Source of the DNA: Nitrospira sp. UW-LDO-01
GTDB lineage: Bacteria > Nitrospirota > Nitrospiria > Nitrospirales > Nitrospiraceae
Reading direction: 5' to 3'
Length of the DNA stretch: 34,182 bases
NCBI GenBank assembly: GCA_002254365.1
Contig: NIUT01000048.1
Span: 40,888-75,069, forward strand
Under the pieces are notes generated by a model. It saw only the letters and a program-made list of their open reading frames with translations, had not been told where the DNA came from and ran no database searches. A program made the translations under genes and the position numbers. How positions within the stretch are numbered: the first letter of the stretch is position 1; every line of letters starts with the position of its first letter. Positions 26,321 to 34,182 of the stretch are shown one piece after another.

Positions 26321-27496
26321 CTACCGCCCCCGGCTCTTAGAGGGCGTGGAACTGTTCAACCCGTCGACCAATTCTGAGATGTACTGAACCTTAGAAACCC
26401 ACGTTTCATCGGCTACGGCATCCAGAAAGACCCGGGAGTCCAACCCCTGACGAATTCCGACCGCCTCGTCCAATGCGGCAGTAAACTCCGTAGCCGTCGA
26501 ACCAAACCGCACCACATGCTGGTACGCTCTCGCCTCTCGCAACGGCGTGGAGACGACCGGAAGCCCGGCGGCCAAGTATTCACGTAGCTTGATAGGATTC
26601 ACATTGTCCGTTAGCCGATTAATCCTGAACGGCATGATGCCGACCGTAAACCCCTTTGCAAATGCCGGTAATGTGTCATACGACCGAACACCCAAGAGGT
26701 GCACATTGGGTACCTGCTCGAGCACACTGCAATCGACGCCGCTCTTTCCGATCAGCACAAAAGACCACCGCGGTCGCTTCGCCGCAACCTCTGCGATCAG
26801 TTCGAGATCGATCCACTCATGAATCAGTCCCCAAAACCCGATCACAGGATGCGGCAGTGTTGCAACCTCTCTCGGAACAGCGGTATCAGAGGAAGTGGCT
26901 TTCCCAAAATGCTCGCTATCAACTCCATGGGATACCAGATAGGTCTTGGGGTGAAGGGCTCGCTTACTCTCGTAGAGTGTTTCTGCCGATGTGATAACGA
27001 GATCACTCTGTCGAATCACCTCAGCTTCCATGTCTGCCATCAGCTTCGCATTGAGGAAGCTGAAGGCAGACCACTCGTCCACACAATAATAAATAACTTT
27101 TTGGGGCCGTAAGTGGGCAATCACCGAAGCCATCGTCGGCATAAACGTCCAGACTTGAAAGTCACTCATCCCTAAGCGGGTGGCCTGATATCGTATATAC
27201 CGAGCGAGAAACCACGCATTAAACGTCGGAACTCCCTTGATGTCGTGAAAGGGAATCACCAGAGGAGTCACGACATGTAAATTAGGCATGACACTCACAG
27301 GCCCTTGCATGAACTTCTTGAGCTTTTGCAGCATTCTCGATGCATCTCCCGCAGATGCCCCTGGCCGCCGCAATCCGATAGAATTCACCCACAGAACACG
27401 ATTGCTTCTCGCAAGAATCTTCATGACCTGGTGTTTGCTGGTCGGGTCCGCATCCCAATCATTTGCAAAACAGATAATATTCTGCCCATGCATCAT
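26321..27496 (-). CDS. GT-B glycosyltransferase of the XrtA locus
   Basis: About 391 residues. The ATG at 27496 overlaps the stop codon of the upstream amidotransferase gene as ATGA and has GGAG seven bases upstream; the frame is open to 27523. The protein has the two-domain GT-B layout: an N-terminal Rossmann part (IICFANDWDADPTSKHQVM, YYCVDEWSAFSF) and a C-terminal donor-binding part with GFWGLIHEWIDLELI and PIKLREYLAAGLPVVSTPLR. It is a cytoplasmic enzyme that should add a sugar to the lipid-linked repeat of the XrtA-associated exopolysaccharide. The sugar cannot be read from the sequence. Confidence 0.83.
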   Translation of the reverse strand: MMHGQNIICFANDWDADPTSKHQVMKILARSNRVLWVNSIGLRRPGASAGDASRMLQKLKKFMQGPVSVMPNLHVVTPLVIPFHDIKGVPTFNAWFLARYIRYQATRLGMSDFQVWTFMPTMASVIAHLRPQKVIYYCVDEWSAFSFLNAKLMADMEAEVIRQSDLVITSAETLYESKRALHPKTYLVSHGVDSEHFGKATSSDTAVPREVATLPHPVIGFWGLIHEWIDLELIAEVAAKRPRWSFVLIGKSGVDCSVLEQVPNVHLLGVRSYDTLPAFAKGFTVGIMPFRINRLTDNVNPIKLREYLAAGLPVVSTPLREARAYQHVVRFGSTATEFTAALDEAVGIRQGLDSRVFLDAVADETWVSKVQYISELVDGLNSSTPSKSRGR

Positions 27497-29367
27497 GTCC
27501 GTACTCCAAATCGTTGAAACCAATACTCCAAGACCAACAACCCCCAGAGTTCATTCGAGAAATCAACGCCACCTACTTTATGCCGTTGTAAAAGAGAGGC
27601 TATTTCGGCTCTGTGAAGATAGTCAACGATGCGGCTGTTCCGTCCCAGCAATACATCATGCGCCACGTCATATAACCCTCCTCGAAACCAATCAGCCACA
27701 GGAACAGGAAACCCCTTCTTCGGACGATGCACAATTTCACGCGGCAGATACGGCTCGACAACTTGCTTCAGCAAGTACTTGGTTATTCGGCCTTTGATCT
27801 TATAATCGGTGGGAAGCCCTGCGGCAAATTCCACGAGCCGGTGATCAAGAAACGGCACCCGCAACTCGACGGATGCAGCCATCGTCATCTTATCTGCCTT
27901 AATTAACAGATCATCCGGCAGCCACGTCTTCGAATCGATGTAGAGCATTTGATTGAGTGGATCGCAATCCTGCACACGGGCGAAACATGATGAGAGAGTG
28001 TGGGAGAGATAGTTGTACCCTCCCTCAGAGGCTCCCCACTCTGGTCTGATCAACATGTGCCGCATACCTTCGAGAAAATGCCCGGAGACACCACGATAGG
28101 CCTGCGAAAGTGGTTTCCCAAAGAGGCGACAATACCGAGATAGTTTCCCCCCTCCACCGACAATCTCTCCAAGCCGACTGAGCAAAGTGGATACAGACGC
28201 AGGCGTCAACGCTCGCGTCCGTGCCATGGTGAGCATCTTGTGATAGATTGAGTACCCTCCAAAAATCTCGTCCGCCCCTTCCCCTGATTCAAGAACTGTG
28301 GCACGCGGCTTGGCATACCGCGCCAAGAAATACAATGGTATACAAGCTGCATCTCCTACAGGCTCATCAAGATGCCACACGAGCTGAGGAATCCATTCAG
28401 CAAAGTCTTGAGCCGATAGGCGCAACTCATGATGCTCAGATCCCGTAACCCGACTGACGAGCCCAGCATAGTCGAATTCATTCACATCTGCAGCCTGCTC
28501 ATACCCAACGGTAAATGTCCGAACCGGATCCTTCAGGATGCGATGCAGCACAGCCACAACAGTACTGGAATCAATCCCGCCGCTAAGAAACACACCATAC
28601 GGCACTTCACTCATCAAATGATCTTGACAGACTTCAAAGAGTAGTTTTTCCAACTCTGCTTTGAGCTGGGACTCATCTCGAGGTTCCGGATGGAAAGCAA
28701 GATCCCAATATTGTCGGACCGCCCACCCCCCCTCGTCCACCACCAGGGTATGTCCCGGCAATAGTTTGAAGATCCCCCGAAATAGCGTCTTCTCTCCCGG
28801 CACATACCGTAAACTCAGATACGCATCGAGTGCGTCGTAATCCACCTGACGTTCTATCCCCTTAATGGTGAGCAGCGCCTTGATCTCTGAAGCAAACACC
28901 AGCTGATCGCCAACGATGGCATAGTAGAGTGGCTTAATCCCGAGTCTGTCTCTGGACAACACCAATCGTTTCCGCACTCGATCCCAAATGGCAAAGGCAA
29001 ACATGCCAGTGAGCTGAGACTCAAACTCATCTCCAAATTCTTCATAGGCATGTAGGATAGATTCCGTATCGGAATGTGTCCGATACCGATGGCCGGCGAC
29101 CTCCAATCGACTCCGTAGTTGAGCGTGATTGTAAATCTCTCCGTTGAAGACGATTGCGAGGCGATCGTCTTCGTTAAACATGGGTTGATGCCCTTGACTG
29201 ACATCAATAATGCTCAACCGTCGATGCGCCAACCCCACGGGTCCGTCAATAAAAAACCCCTCATCATCAGGCCCCCGATGCACAATGGTATTCGCCATCG
29301 CGTGAAGCTGCTCCTGTCGAACAGTCCCCGCTCTGTTTAGATGTACAATTCCCGCGATTCCACACAT
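27493..29367 (-). CDS. asnB: XrtA-associated asparagine synthase-like amidotransferase
   Basis: A 624-residue class II glutamine amidotransferase of the type found in XrtA loci (exosortase A system-associated amidotransferase 1, TIGR03108). Cys 2 (MCGIAGIVHL) is the N-terminal nucleophile after Met removal; glutaminase residues lie in HRRLSIID, FNGEIYN and SDTE. The synthetase half has the ATP PP-loop SGGIDSST (262-269). It probably amidates a sugar acid or an amino-acid substituent of the polymer rather than making free asparagine; that is inference from context. In Zoogloea an asnB gene of this kind is needed for floc formation. It starts three bases after the epimerase gene and is coupled to the glycosyltransferase by a 4-base overlap. 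Confidence 0.9.
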   Translation of the reverse strand: MCGIAGIVHLNRAGTVRQEQLHAMANTIVHRGPDDEGFFIDGPVGLAHRRLSIIDVSQGHQPMFNEDDRLAIVFNGEIYNHAQLRSRLEVAGHRYRTHSDTESILHAYEEFGDEFESQLTGMFAFAIWDRVRKRLVLSRDRLGIKPLYYAIVGDQLVFASEIKALLTIKGIERQVDYDALDAYLSLRYVPGEKTLFRGIFKLLPGHTLVVDEGGWAVRQYWDLAFHPEPRDESQLKAELEKLLFEVCQDHLMSEVPYGVFLSGGIDSSTVVAVLHRILKDPVRTFTVGYEQAADVNEFDYAGLVSRVTGSEHHELRLSAQDFAEWIPQLVWHLDEPVGDAACIPLYFLARYAKPRATVLESGEGADEIFGGYSIYHKMLTMARTRALTPASVSTLLSRLGEIVGGGGKLSRYCRLFGKPLSQAYRGVSGHFLEGMRHMLIRPEWGASEGGYNYLSHTLSSCFARVQDCDPLNQMLYIDSKTWLPDDLLIKADKMTMAASVELRVPFLDHRLVEFAAGLPTDYKIKGRITKYLLKQVVEPYLPREIVHRPKKGFPVPVADWFRGGLYDVAHDVLLGRNSRIVDYLHRAEIASLLQRHKVGGVDFSNELWGLLVLEYWFQRFGVRT

Positions 29368-29370
29368 GGA

Positions 29371-30366
29371 CTAGTTCCTCGGAAGGCGAAGTCGCGCCAG
29401 ATTCTTGGTGAGCAGAAAAGCACTATAAATTTCGGCCTGGTCGAGCCAGGATCGCTTCGGTGGAAGCCATCGGTGCGCACGGACCACCAGCTCCTCATCA
29501 CCTACCAACGTCCCAACCAACTCGAGCAAACACGCATTCAATTGATGATAATGAGGCGGACAAAGATACCCATGCGTCCCATACCAGCTCCACTTCCCGC
29601 GATAGTCCCACATACCAAGGGCCTCGCGCAGACCGCACACGCCATCCGCAAAGAGACCATGAATCTGTGGCGCGCCCGTTTCGACCGCCAAATCGTACAG
29701 CCCTAACAAGCTGAATAAGAACCCATCTAAGACCCGAGGAAGTGGATACACTGGATACTCCTCGTACAGCGCGCCGCGCCCCATCACAGTACGTACTCCT
29801 CCATCTTCAATCGAGAGGGAAAATACTTTTGTGGCCTTGAGACACAGGTCGATCAACTCGGAATCCTTCTTCAAGCGATAGGCCCGCACAAGCGCGCTGA
29901 TCACGACGCTTTGATACATCGCGGAGATCCAGGGGGACTTTAGTCGCGCGGCTCCTTCTTGCCAATCAAAGGCACAGGGCCAGACAACCGCCTCATCCTG
30001 TCGTCGCAGGGCATGCAATCGCAGCCACTCGATTTGCACCCAGAAATCCTTTAACGCGTCCGAGTCCCCGGTGGCATGAAAGACCCCTAGCCGATGCAAC
30101 CCCCACCACGCAATAAACAGAGGATTGTATTGTGGACCCTGTGCTCGATACACTTTCTGCACCACGCCTTGCGCATCGAAGCGCATATCGTCTAAAAAGA
30201 GAACATCGCTGACAATGTAGTACTCCAGTGCCCCTGCACACGCCGCGTGCACGCGCGCCTGTAACGGAAACGAGAAGGTGAATCCGACCGCTTCGCGCTT
30301 CAGCGCGCGTAACGCATGCTGAAGTTGAGACACTGTCCGTTTCCCACTCATCGTGTTACCTAACAT
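29371..30366 (-). CDS. D-glucuronyl C5-epimerase-like protein
   Basis: A 331-residue protein without a signal peptide. Its second half matches the conserved C-terminal domain of glucuronyl C5-epimerases: a repeated alpha-toroid pattern with NPLFIAWWGLHRLG (~81-94), YPLPRVLDGFLFSLLGLYDL (207-226), a WSWYG block (259-263) and PPHYHQLNACLLE (270-282). Such enzymes invert C5 of glucuronate in a polymer (as in heparan or other uronans). Here it would act on a uronic acid in the XrtA exopolysaccharide, but the substrate is inferred, and animal-type enzymes act outside the cytoplasm while this one shows no export signal. It is the first gene of the minus-strand array, three bases before asnB. The start is 30366 or the Met at codon 6. 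Confidence 0.75.
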   Translation of the reverse strand: MLGNTMSGKRTVSQLQHALRALKREAVGFTFSFPLQARVHAACAGALEYYIVSDVLFLDDMRFDAQGVVQKVYRAQGPQYNPLFIAWWGLHRLGVFHATGDSDALKDFWVQIEWLRLHALRRQDEAVVWPCAFDWQEGAARLKSPWISAMYQSVVISALVRAYRLKKDSELIDLCLKATKVFSLSIEDGGVRTVMGRGALYEEYPVYPLPRVLDGFLFSLLGLYDLAVETGAPQIHGLFADGVCGLREALGMWDYRGKWSWYGTHGYLCPPHYHQLNACLLELVGTLVGDEELVVRAHRWLPPKRSWLDQAEIYSAFLLTKNLARLRLPRN

Positions 30367-30695
30367 GTTCTCCGCATTGCCAGGTGCACAAATAGATCAT
30401 GGCGACAGATGCCATGCAGTGCGTAATCATCGTCTTAACGCCTTGGATAAATGTGAACGACGTTGTTGCGTCTGGCGTTCACAACAAGCTACGGTGCTCA
30501 CACCACTTTCGTGATTTGGAGCAGTTGGGGGTGGTTTTTCTCAACTGCAGAACTAGTCGGGTGGCACGCCTATTGCGTGCCTTGAAGGAAAGTCTATGCC
30601 ACCGGAAGCATCAACGGATAGTCCCTTGACAAGATTGATACAGCGTTTCGATTAGGAGAATTCATCCCACTGGGCAGATAACCTGGAGAGCTACG
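30367..30695. promoter_or_regulatory. divergent control region with inverted repeats
   Basis: No gene is seen. Besides the plus-strand sigma-54 promoter at 30562-30577, it contains GTGAACG (30453-30459) with CGTTCAC (30476-30482), and GCAGTTG (30521-30527) with CAACTGC (30542-30548), both perfect 7 bp inverted repeats upstream of that promoter. They are candidate activator sites. No sigma-54 element for the minus-strand array was found. Confidence 0.45.
30562..30577 (+). promoter_or_regulatory. sigma-54 promoter of the beta-helix gene
   Basis: TGGCACGCCTATTGCG matches TGGCACnnnnnTTGC exactly, with 10 bases between GG and GC. Transcription would start near 30588, leaving a leader of about 108 bases. 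The element is itself partly palindromic (GGCACGC/GCGTGCC), which is a by-product or could aid binding of another factor. Confidence 0.82.
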
Positions 30696-32363
30696 ATGAT
30701 CCATCTCACGCGATTCAATCACCATGCGATTTCAGTTGGACTGTGCCTCTTAATGGGGTGGCCAGTCCTGGCCCTCAGTCAGACGCTTCCTCAGCTGCCA
30801 GTGATCCCGGATATTAGCTGCGGGACTTCGTCCGGTAAGACAACGATGGTTCCCAGCGGAGGCAAACTACAAGCGGCAATCGATGCCGCTTCTCCTGGAG
30901 ATAGAATCCTGCTTGAGGCCGGTGCGACATTCGTCGGTCCCATTACCCTGAAAGTGAAACCAGGCACCGGCTGTATCACCATCCGCACCTCGGCCCCAGA
31001 CTCTGCCCTGCCACCGACTGGCGAGCGCATCTCTCCGGCCTATGCCAACGTGATGGCGAAAATTGTGTCACCAGGATTGAATCAGCACGCGATTAAAACC
31101 GAATATGGTGCGCATCACTATCGACTGCTGGGCCTCGAAGTCACAAAGCAGAACAACGACGCATTTGTCTCCCAGCTGATTGAGCTGGGTGACGGGCTAA
31201 TGACCGAGCTCTCACAAGTCCCACACCACATTGAGCTGGACAGAATGTACGTCCACGGGTTGCCGACATCGGCGCTCAAGTTTTGCATACTGCTAAACAG
31301 CGCTTCCTCCACAGTCAAGAACTCGTACATCGCCGATTGCAAGGAACGTGGTTTCGACTCCCAAGCCATTGGAGGCTGGACCGGCCCTGGTCCGTTTGTG
31401 ATTCTCAACAACTATCTGGAGGGAGCGGGAGAAAATGTCATGTTTGGTGGAGCGGATCCACGCATTCCGAATCTCGTTCCATCGGACATCGAGATCCGCA
31501 AGAACCTCTTCACGAAGCCGTTACGGTGGAAAATTGGAGACGCATCCTATGCAGGAATCCCATGGCAAATCAAGAATCTGTTCGAACTGAAGAATGCTCG
31601 CCGGGTTTTGATTGATGGGAATATCTTCGAATATAGCTGGGTACACGCTCAGGTTGGCTACGGCATTATGATCACCGTTCGCAACCAGAGTAACCGAGCA
31701 CCCTGGTCCGTGACTGAGGACATCACCTTCACAAACAATATTGTGAAGCATACGGCTAATGGCTTCGCCCTCTCTGGCCTTGACAGCAACTATCCCAGTC
31801 AACCCACCAAGCGTGTGTTGATCAAGAACAATCTCTTTCTGGATATCGGCAATCCACAATGGGGTGGCGGCGGTCGGTTGTTTCAGATTTCTAACGGTCC
31901 CTCGGATGTCACGATCGAACACAATACCGGATTTCAGACAGGTCAAATACTCTACGCGGCGGGGAGTATACCGAGTCTAAACTTTATCTTCCGCGACAAC
32001 ATCGCGCCTCACAACGCCTATGGGGTTTTCGGTGACGGAGCAGGCGTCGGTCTAACCACGCTGAACAAGTACTTCCCAGAGTTCAAGTTCAGCACGAATG
32101 TCCTGATCTCGAATCCATTTCCCAAGAATTATCCATCGGACAATTTCAACCCGGCGGGAGTTGCTGCCGTCGGATTTACAAACGTTGCGACTGGCAACTA
32201 CAGCCTCAACCCGACCAGCCCTTATTCCCAAAAAGGTACCGATAATACCGACATCGGCATTAATTGGTCACTGCTGCAAGCAGCACTTCATATAGAGACA
32301 GGCCCCATCTCATCTCGCTCCGATAGCCATTTAGCCGCCCCAGCTCTAACCATCGGTCCCTAG
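30696..32363 (+). CDS. secreted right-handed beta-helix protein
   Basis: A 555-residue exported protein with a signal peptide (VGLCLLMGWPVLALS). A typical beta-helix opening follows (KLQAAIDAASPGDRILLEAGATFVG) and then many short repeats with stacked Asn and hydrophobic residues (HHIELDRMYVHG, FVILNNYLEGAGENVMFGG, SDIEIRKNLF, RRVLIDGNIFE, VLIKNNLFLDIG, VTIEHNTGF). This fold is used by polysaccharide lyases, epimerases and hydrolases, but I cannot point to a catalytic set. Its paralogue lies convergent downstream. A sigma-54 promoter upstream suggests PrsR control along with the PEP-CTERM gene. A role in modifying or remodelling the extracellular polymer is inference. No PEP-CTERM signal is present at its C-terminus. 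Confidence 0.8.
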   Translation: MIHLTRFNHHAISVGLCLLMGWPVLALSQTLPQLPVIPDISCGTSSGKTTMVPSGGKLQAAIDAASPGDRILLEAGATFVGPITLKVKPGTGCITIRTSAPDSALPPTGERISPAYANVMAKIVSPGLNQHAIKTEYGAHHYRLLGLEVTKQNNDAFVSQLIELGDGLMTELSQVPHHIELDRMYVHGLPTSALKFCILLNSASSTVKNSYIADCKERGFDSQAIGGWTGPGPFVILNNYLEGAGENVMFGGADPRIPNLVPSDIEIRKNLFTKPLRWKIGDASYAGIPWQIKNLFELKNARRVLIDGNIFEYSWVHAQVGYGIMITVRNQSNRAPWSVTEDITFTNNIVKHTANGFALSGLDSNYPSQPTKRVLIKNNLFLDIGNPQWGGGGRLFQISNGPSDVTIEHNTGFQTGQILYAAGSIPSLNFIFRDNIAPHNAYGVFGDGAGVGLTTLNKYFPEFKFSTNVLISNPFPKNYPSDNFNPAGVAAVGFTNVATGNYSLNPTSPYSQKGTDNTDIGINWSLLQAALHIETGPISSRSDSHLAAPALTIGP

Positions 32364-32430
32364 TCGGAAATGAGAACGAACCATGGAAGATCACCCAACC
32401 TGCCTTACGCACACATACTTCACGACAACA

Positions 32431-32454
32431 CCCTCGGCGTGCAGATGCCGAGGG
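32431..32454. terminator. possible bidirectional hairpin
   Basis: A perfect 8 bp stem CCCTCGGC/GCCGAGGG with an eight-base loop lies between the two convergent beta-helix genes. No run of T follows on either strand, so its action as an intrinsic terminator is uncertain. Confidence 0.4.
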
Positions 32455-32503
32455 ATCGACAGGGTCGTTGCGTCATCGCCGAGCCGTGTTACGCATGCTA
32501 GGG

Positions 32504-34182
32504 CTATAACCCATGAACCGCGACATATTCGACATAGTCAACACCAAGGTCCTTGCCATCTGATCCCGCAGCTTTAAATGGGCTGGCACTTGTTAGCCGG
32601 TACATACCGGACGAATAATTTTCATAGCCGATGGCTGCTTCACTCACAGGAAAGGCATTCTCTGCACTCCATCCTGGAAGAATTCCTACCGTACAACCAG
32701 CAGGAGTTGGCCATGGGCCAGCGATCGCATTATGGGTCCATTGAAAGCCAGGGGTATACGTGACAAGTGCTGTACTGGAACAACCCCCAATGAAGCCAAA
32801 CAAGGGATACTTTCGAGCGGGCAGAATATTGTTCTGAAAGACAAACCCTGATGACGTTGACGGCGAACCAGCTTGCAGATCCAATCCCTTTCCATCAAGA
32901 TTGGTTGCATTGTACTTCACAACCGTATTGTGAGTGATGGTCACATCACCAGGCCCATTGGCCATGGCAAAGGCAATGCCTGTTCCTGGATAGCCTCCAA
33001 GCCCTTCCAGGATGTTGTTCCGAATAGTAAACCGTCTTCCCGCACGAGTCGCGTACGTATAGGGCCCACCAGGATCACGGCCGGAAATGGCGACGCCGTT
33101 GGAAGCAGCCTTCACCTTATTATTCCGGATCGTGACGTCTTGGACGATCGTCCAGGGAGCACAACCCGGGGAACCGGCCGGACCACACTTTGCACCGACT
33201 CCCGAACCTTGTCTCGGAGTGAGCATGAACGCAAAACCCGCCTGCGCATCAGGCCACACACCCTCAAACGTGTTGCCCTCAACCAACACCCGTTGAGCGT
33301 GCTTCAGCTCGAGCAGGTTCTTCACACTCAAGAATGCAAATTCGAGATTCTTCCAACGGAGTGGCTTTGTGATTGTGTTCTTGACAATCGTGATATCCGA
33401 GGGTGTGAGATTCGGCACAAGCGGGTCAGCCCCTCCTATAAGAATGTTAATCGAAGAGCCTTCAATATAATTGTCCTCAATCCGTAATGGGCCTGCAGCT
33501 CCCCAACTCGCTATGGCGTTTGCCTCAGAGTAGTTGTGCTTGATGTCCGAGATCCATGAGTCAATGACCGCCTGATGTCGCCCCTGCAGGATCACGCCAA
33601 ACCGAACATCTTGCCCGGCAAGTGATGGGCCATGAACATACACGCGATCAAAAACAATATGGTGAGGCTGGTCATCCACAGTTGTTTCAAATCGCCCGCA
33701 ATGAATAAGGGCGCCGGAAGAATGGCCAGTAGCACCGTTACCTGGATTGCGGAACTCCAAGCCGATAAGGCGATAGTTGTGTGCATTCGGCTCACAGGTC
33801 ATCCCATACGTTCCAGTTCGTTCAAGCTTCGGGAGTTTTGGTGCATCACTGACGGTCAGACGTTCGCCTGGCGGAGCGAACTGACTATCCGGCGTACTCG
33901 TTCGAATAACGATCCAGCCCGCCCCCGCCTTATTGCGAAGAATGAAACCCTTATCGTCTGGAGGTGACTGATAGATTTCACCGGCTTTCAACTGTATGGT
34001 CGTACCTGGTACCGCCGCGTCAATGGCCGTCTGTAGTTGCGAATTCTTATAGGTACAGCCGGAGCTACAGACCGTGATGATAGCCGGTGCGGCGGGCATC
34101 GTCACATCAACAATTGACTGGGGAAGCACTGCGACAGCCGCAAGGGATTCGCTAGTTGGCAATCTTGTAGCGATACAAGAAA
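32504..34182 (-). CDS. right-handed beta-helix protein, 5' end outside window
   Basis: Paralogue of the protein at 30696, at least 552 residues. The frame stays open to the window edge, so the true start and any signal peptide are probably beyond it; a TTG at 34162 is the first internal start. Shared blocks with the paralogue include LQTAIDAAVPGTTIQLKAG, PHHIVFDRVYVHG, GGADPLVPNLTPSDITI, KPLRWK, LLELKHAQRVLVEGN and IRNNILEGLG. Differences include a Cys-containing insert CGPAGSPGCAPW and CSSGC near the start. It has the same beta-helix fold and equally unknown catalytic activity. It is transcribed towards its partner, ending 140 bases from it. Confidence 0.78.
   Translation of the reverse strand, partial: SCIATRLPTSESLAAVAVLPQSIVDVTMPAAPAIITVCSSGCTYKNSQLQTAIDAAVPGTTIQLKAGEIYQSPPDDKGFILRNKAGAGWIVIRTSTPDSQFAPPGERLTVSDAPKLPKLERTGTYGMTCEPNAHNYRLIGLEFRNPGNGATGHSSGALIHCGRFETTVDDQPHHIVFDRVYVHGPSLAGQDVRFGVILQGRHQAVIDSWISDIKHNYSEANAIASWGAAGPLRIEDNYIEGSSINILIGGADPLVPNLTPSDITIVKNTITKPLRWKNLEFAFLSVKNLLELKHAQRVLVEGNTFEGVWPDAQAGFAFMLTPRQGSGVGAKCGPAGSPGCAPWTIVQDVTIRNNKVKAASNGVAISGRDPGGPYTYATRAGRRFTIRNNILEGLGGYPGTGIAFAMANGPGDVTITHNTVVKYNATNLDGKGLDLQAGSPSTSSGFVFQNNILPARKYPLFGFIGGCSSTALVTYTPGFQWTHNAIAGPWPTPAGCTVGILPGWSAENAFPVSEAAIGYENYSSGMYRLTSASPFKAAGSDGKDLGVDYVEYVAVHGL

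Noticed and set aside
32873-33487. 204-codon plus-strand frame
   Set aside because: Antisense to the second beta-helix protein, whose repeats explain the open frame.

Overview
The window looks like chromosomal DNA from a Nitrospira-like bacterium (phylum Nitrospirota). This is inferred from the moderately GC-rich composition, the Rieske plus cytochrome b-cytochrome c fusion module, a complete exosortase A (XrtA)/PEP-CTERM exopolysaccharide locus and dispersed palindromic intergenic repeats. No rRNA, tRNA, CRISPR array, phage or transposase gene was recognised, and no marker here proves the taxon.

Left part (1-6400): a palindromic MITE-like element at the edge, two unrecognised proteins (one exported), an Si-type NAD(P)+ transhydrogenase (sthA), a DUF2934 protein, and the Rieske and cytochrome b-c subunits of a quinol:electron-acceptor oxidoreductase. 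Two very small cysteine-containing proteins follow on the minus strand.

Middle part (6560-16000): a minus-strand group (HEAT-repeat exported protein, peptide deformylase, MsbA-like ABC exporter, with a small coiled-coil protein upstream). Divergent from it, glgC is followed by a Ski2-like helicase encoded in two genes in reversed order, RecA2/C-terminal half first and RecA1/N-terminal half second. A minus-strand outer-membrane beta-barrel protein follows. Two copies of a ~125 bp terminal-inverted-repeat element lie directly against the stop codons of the ABC exporter and the barrel gene.

Right part (16160-34182): the XrtA/PEP-CTERM region. A PEP-CTERM substrate protein (minus) is divergent from the TPR lipoprotein prsT (plus). 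A long minus-strand array follows in transcription order: uronyl C5-epimerase-like protein, asparagine-synthase-like amidotransferase, glycosyltransferase, XrtA-EpsI fusion, PrsK sensor kinase, PrsR sigma-54 activator, and a PDZ-M48 lipoprotein protease. Beyond it are two convergent paralogous secreted right-handed beta-helix proteins; the second runs off the window.

The genes fit one working model, part known and part inferred. Polymer-building and modifying enzymes make an extracellular polysaccharide, XrtA processes PEP-CTERM proteins, and PrsK-PrsR with RpoN switches on target genes. Supporting this, the sequence has sigma-54 -24/-12 elements with exact spacing in front of the PEP-CTERM gene (17015-17030, minus) and in front of the first beta-helix gene (30562-30577, plus). 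These sites flank the locus that encodes the sigma-54 activator, which makes the beta-helix protein a new candidate member of the regulon.
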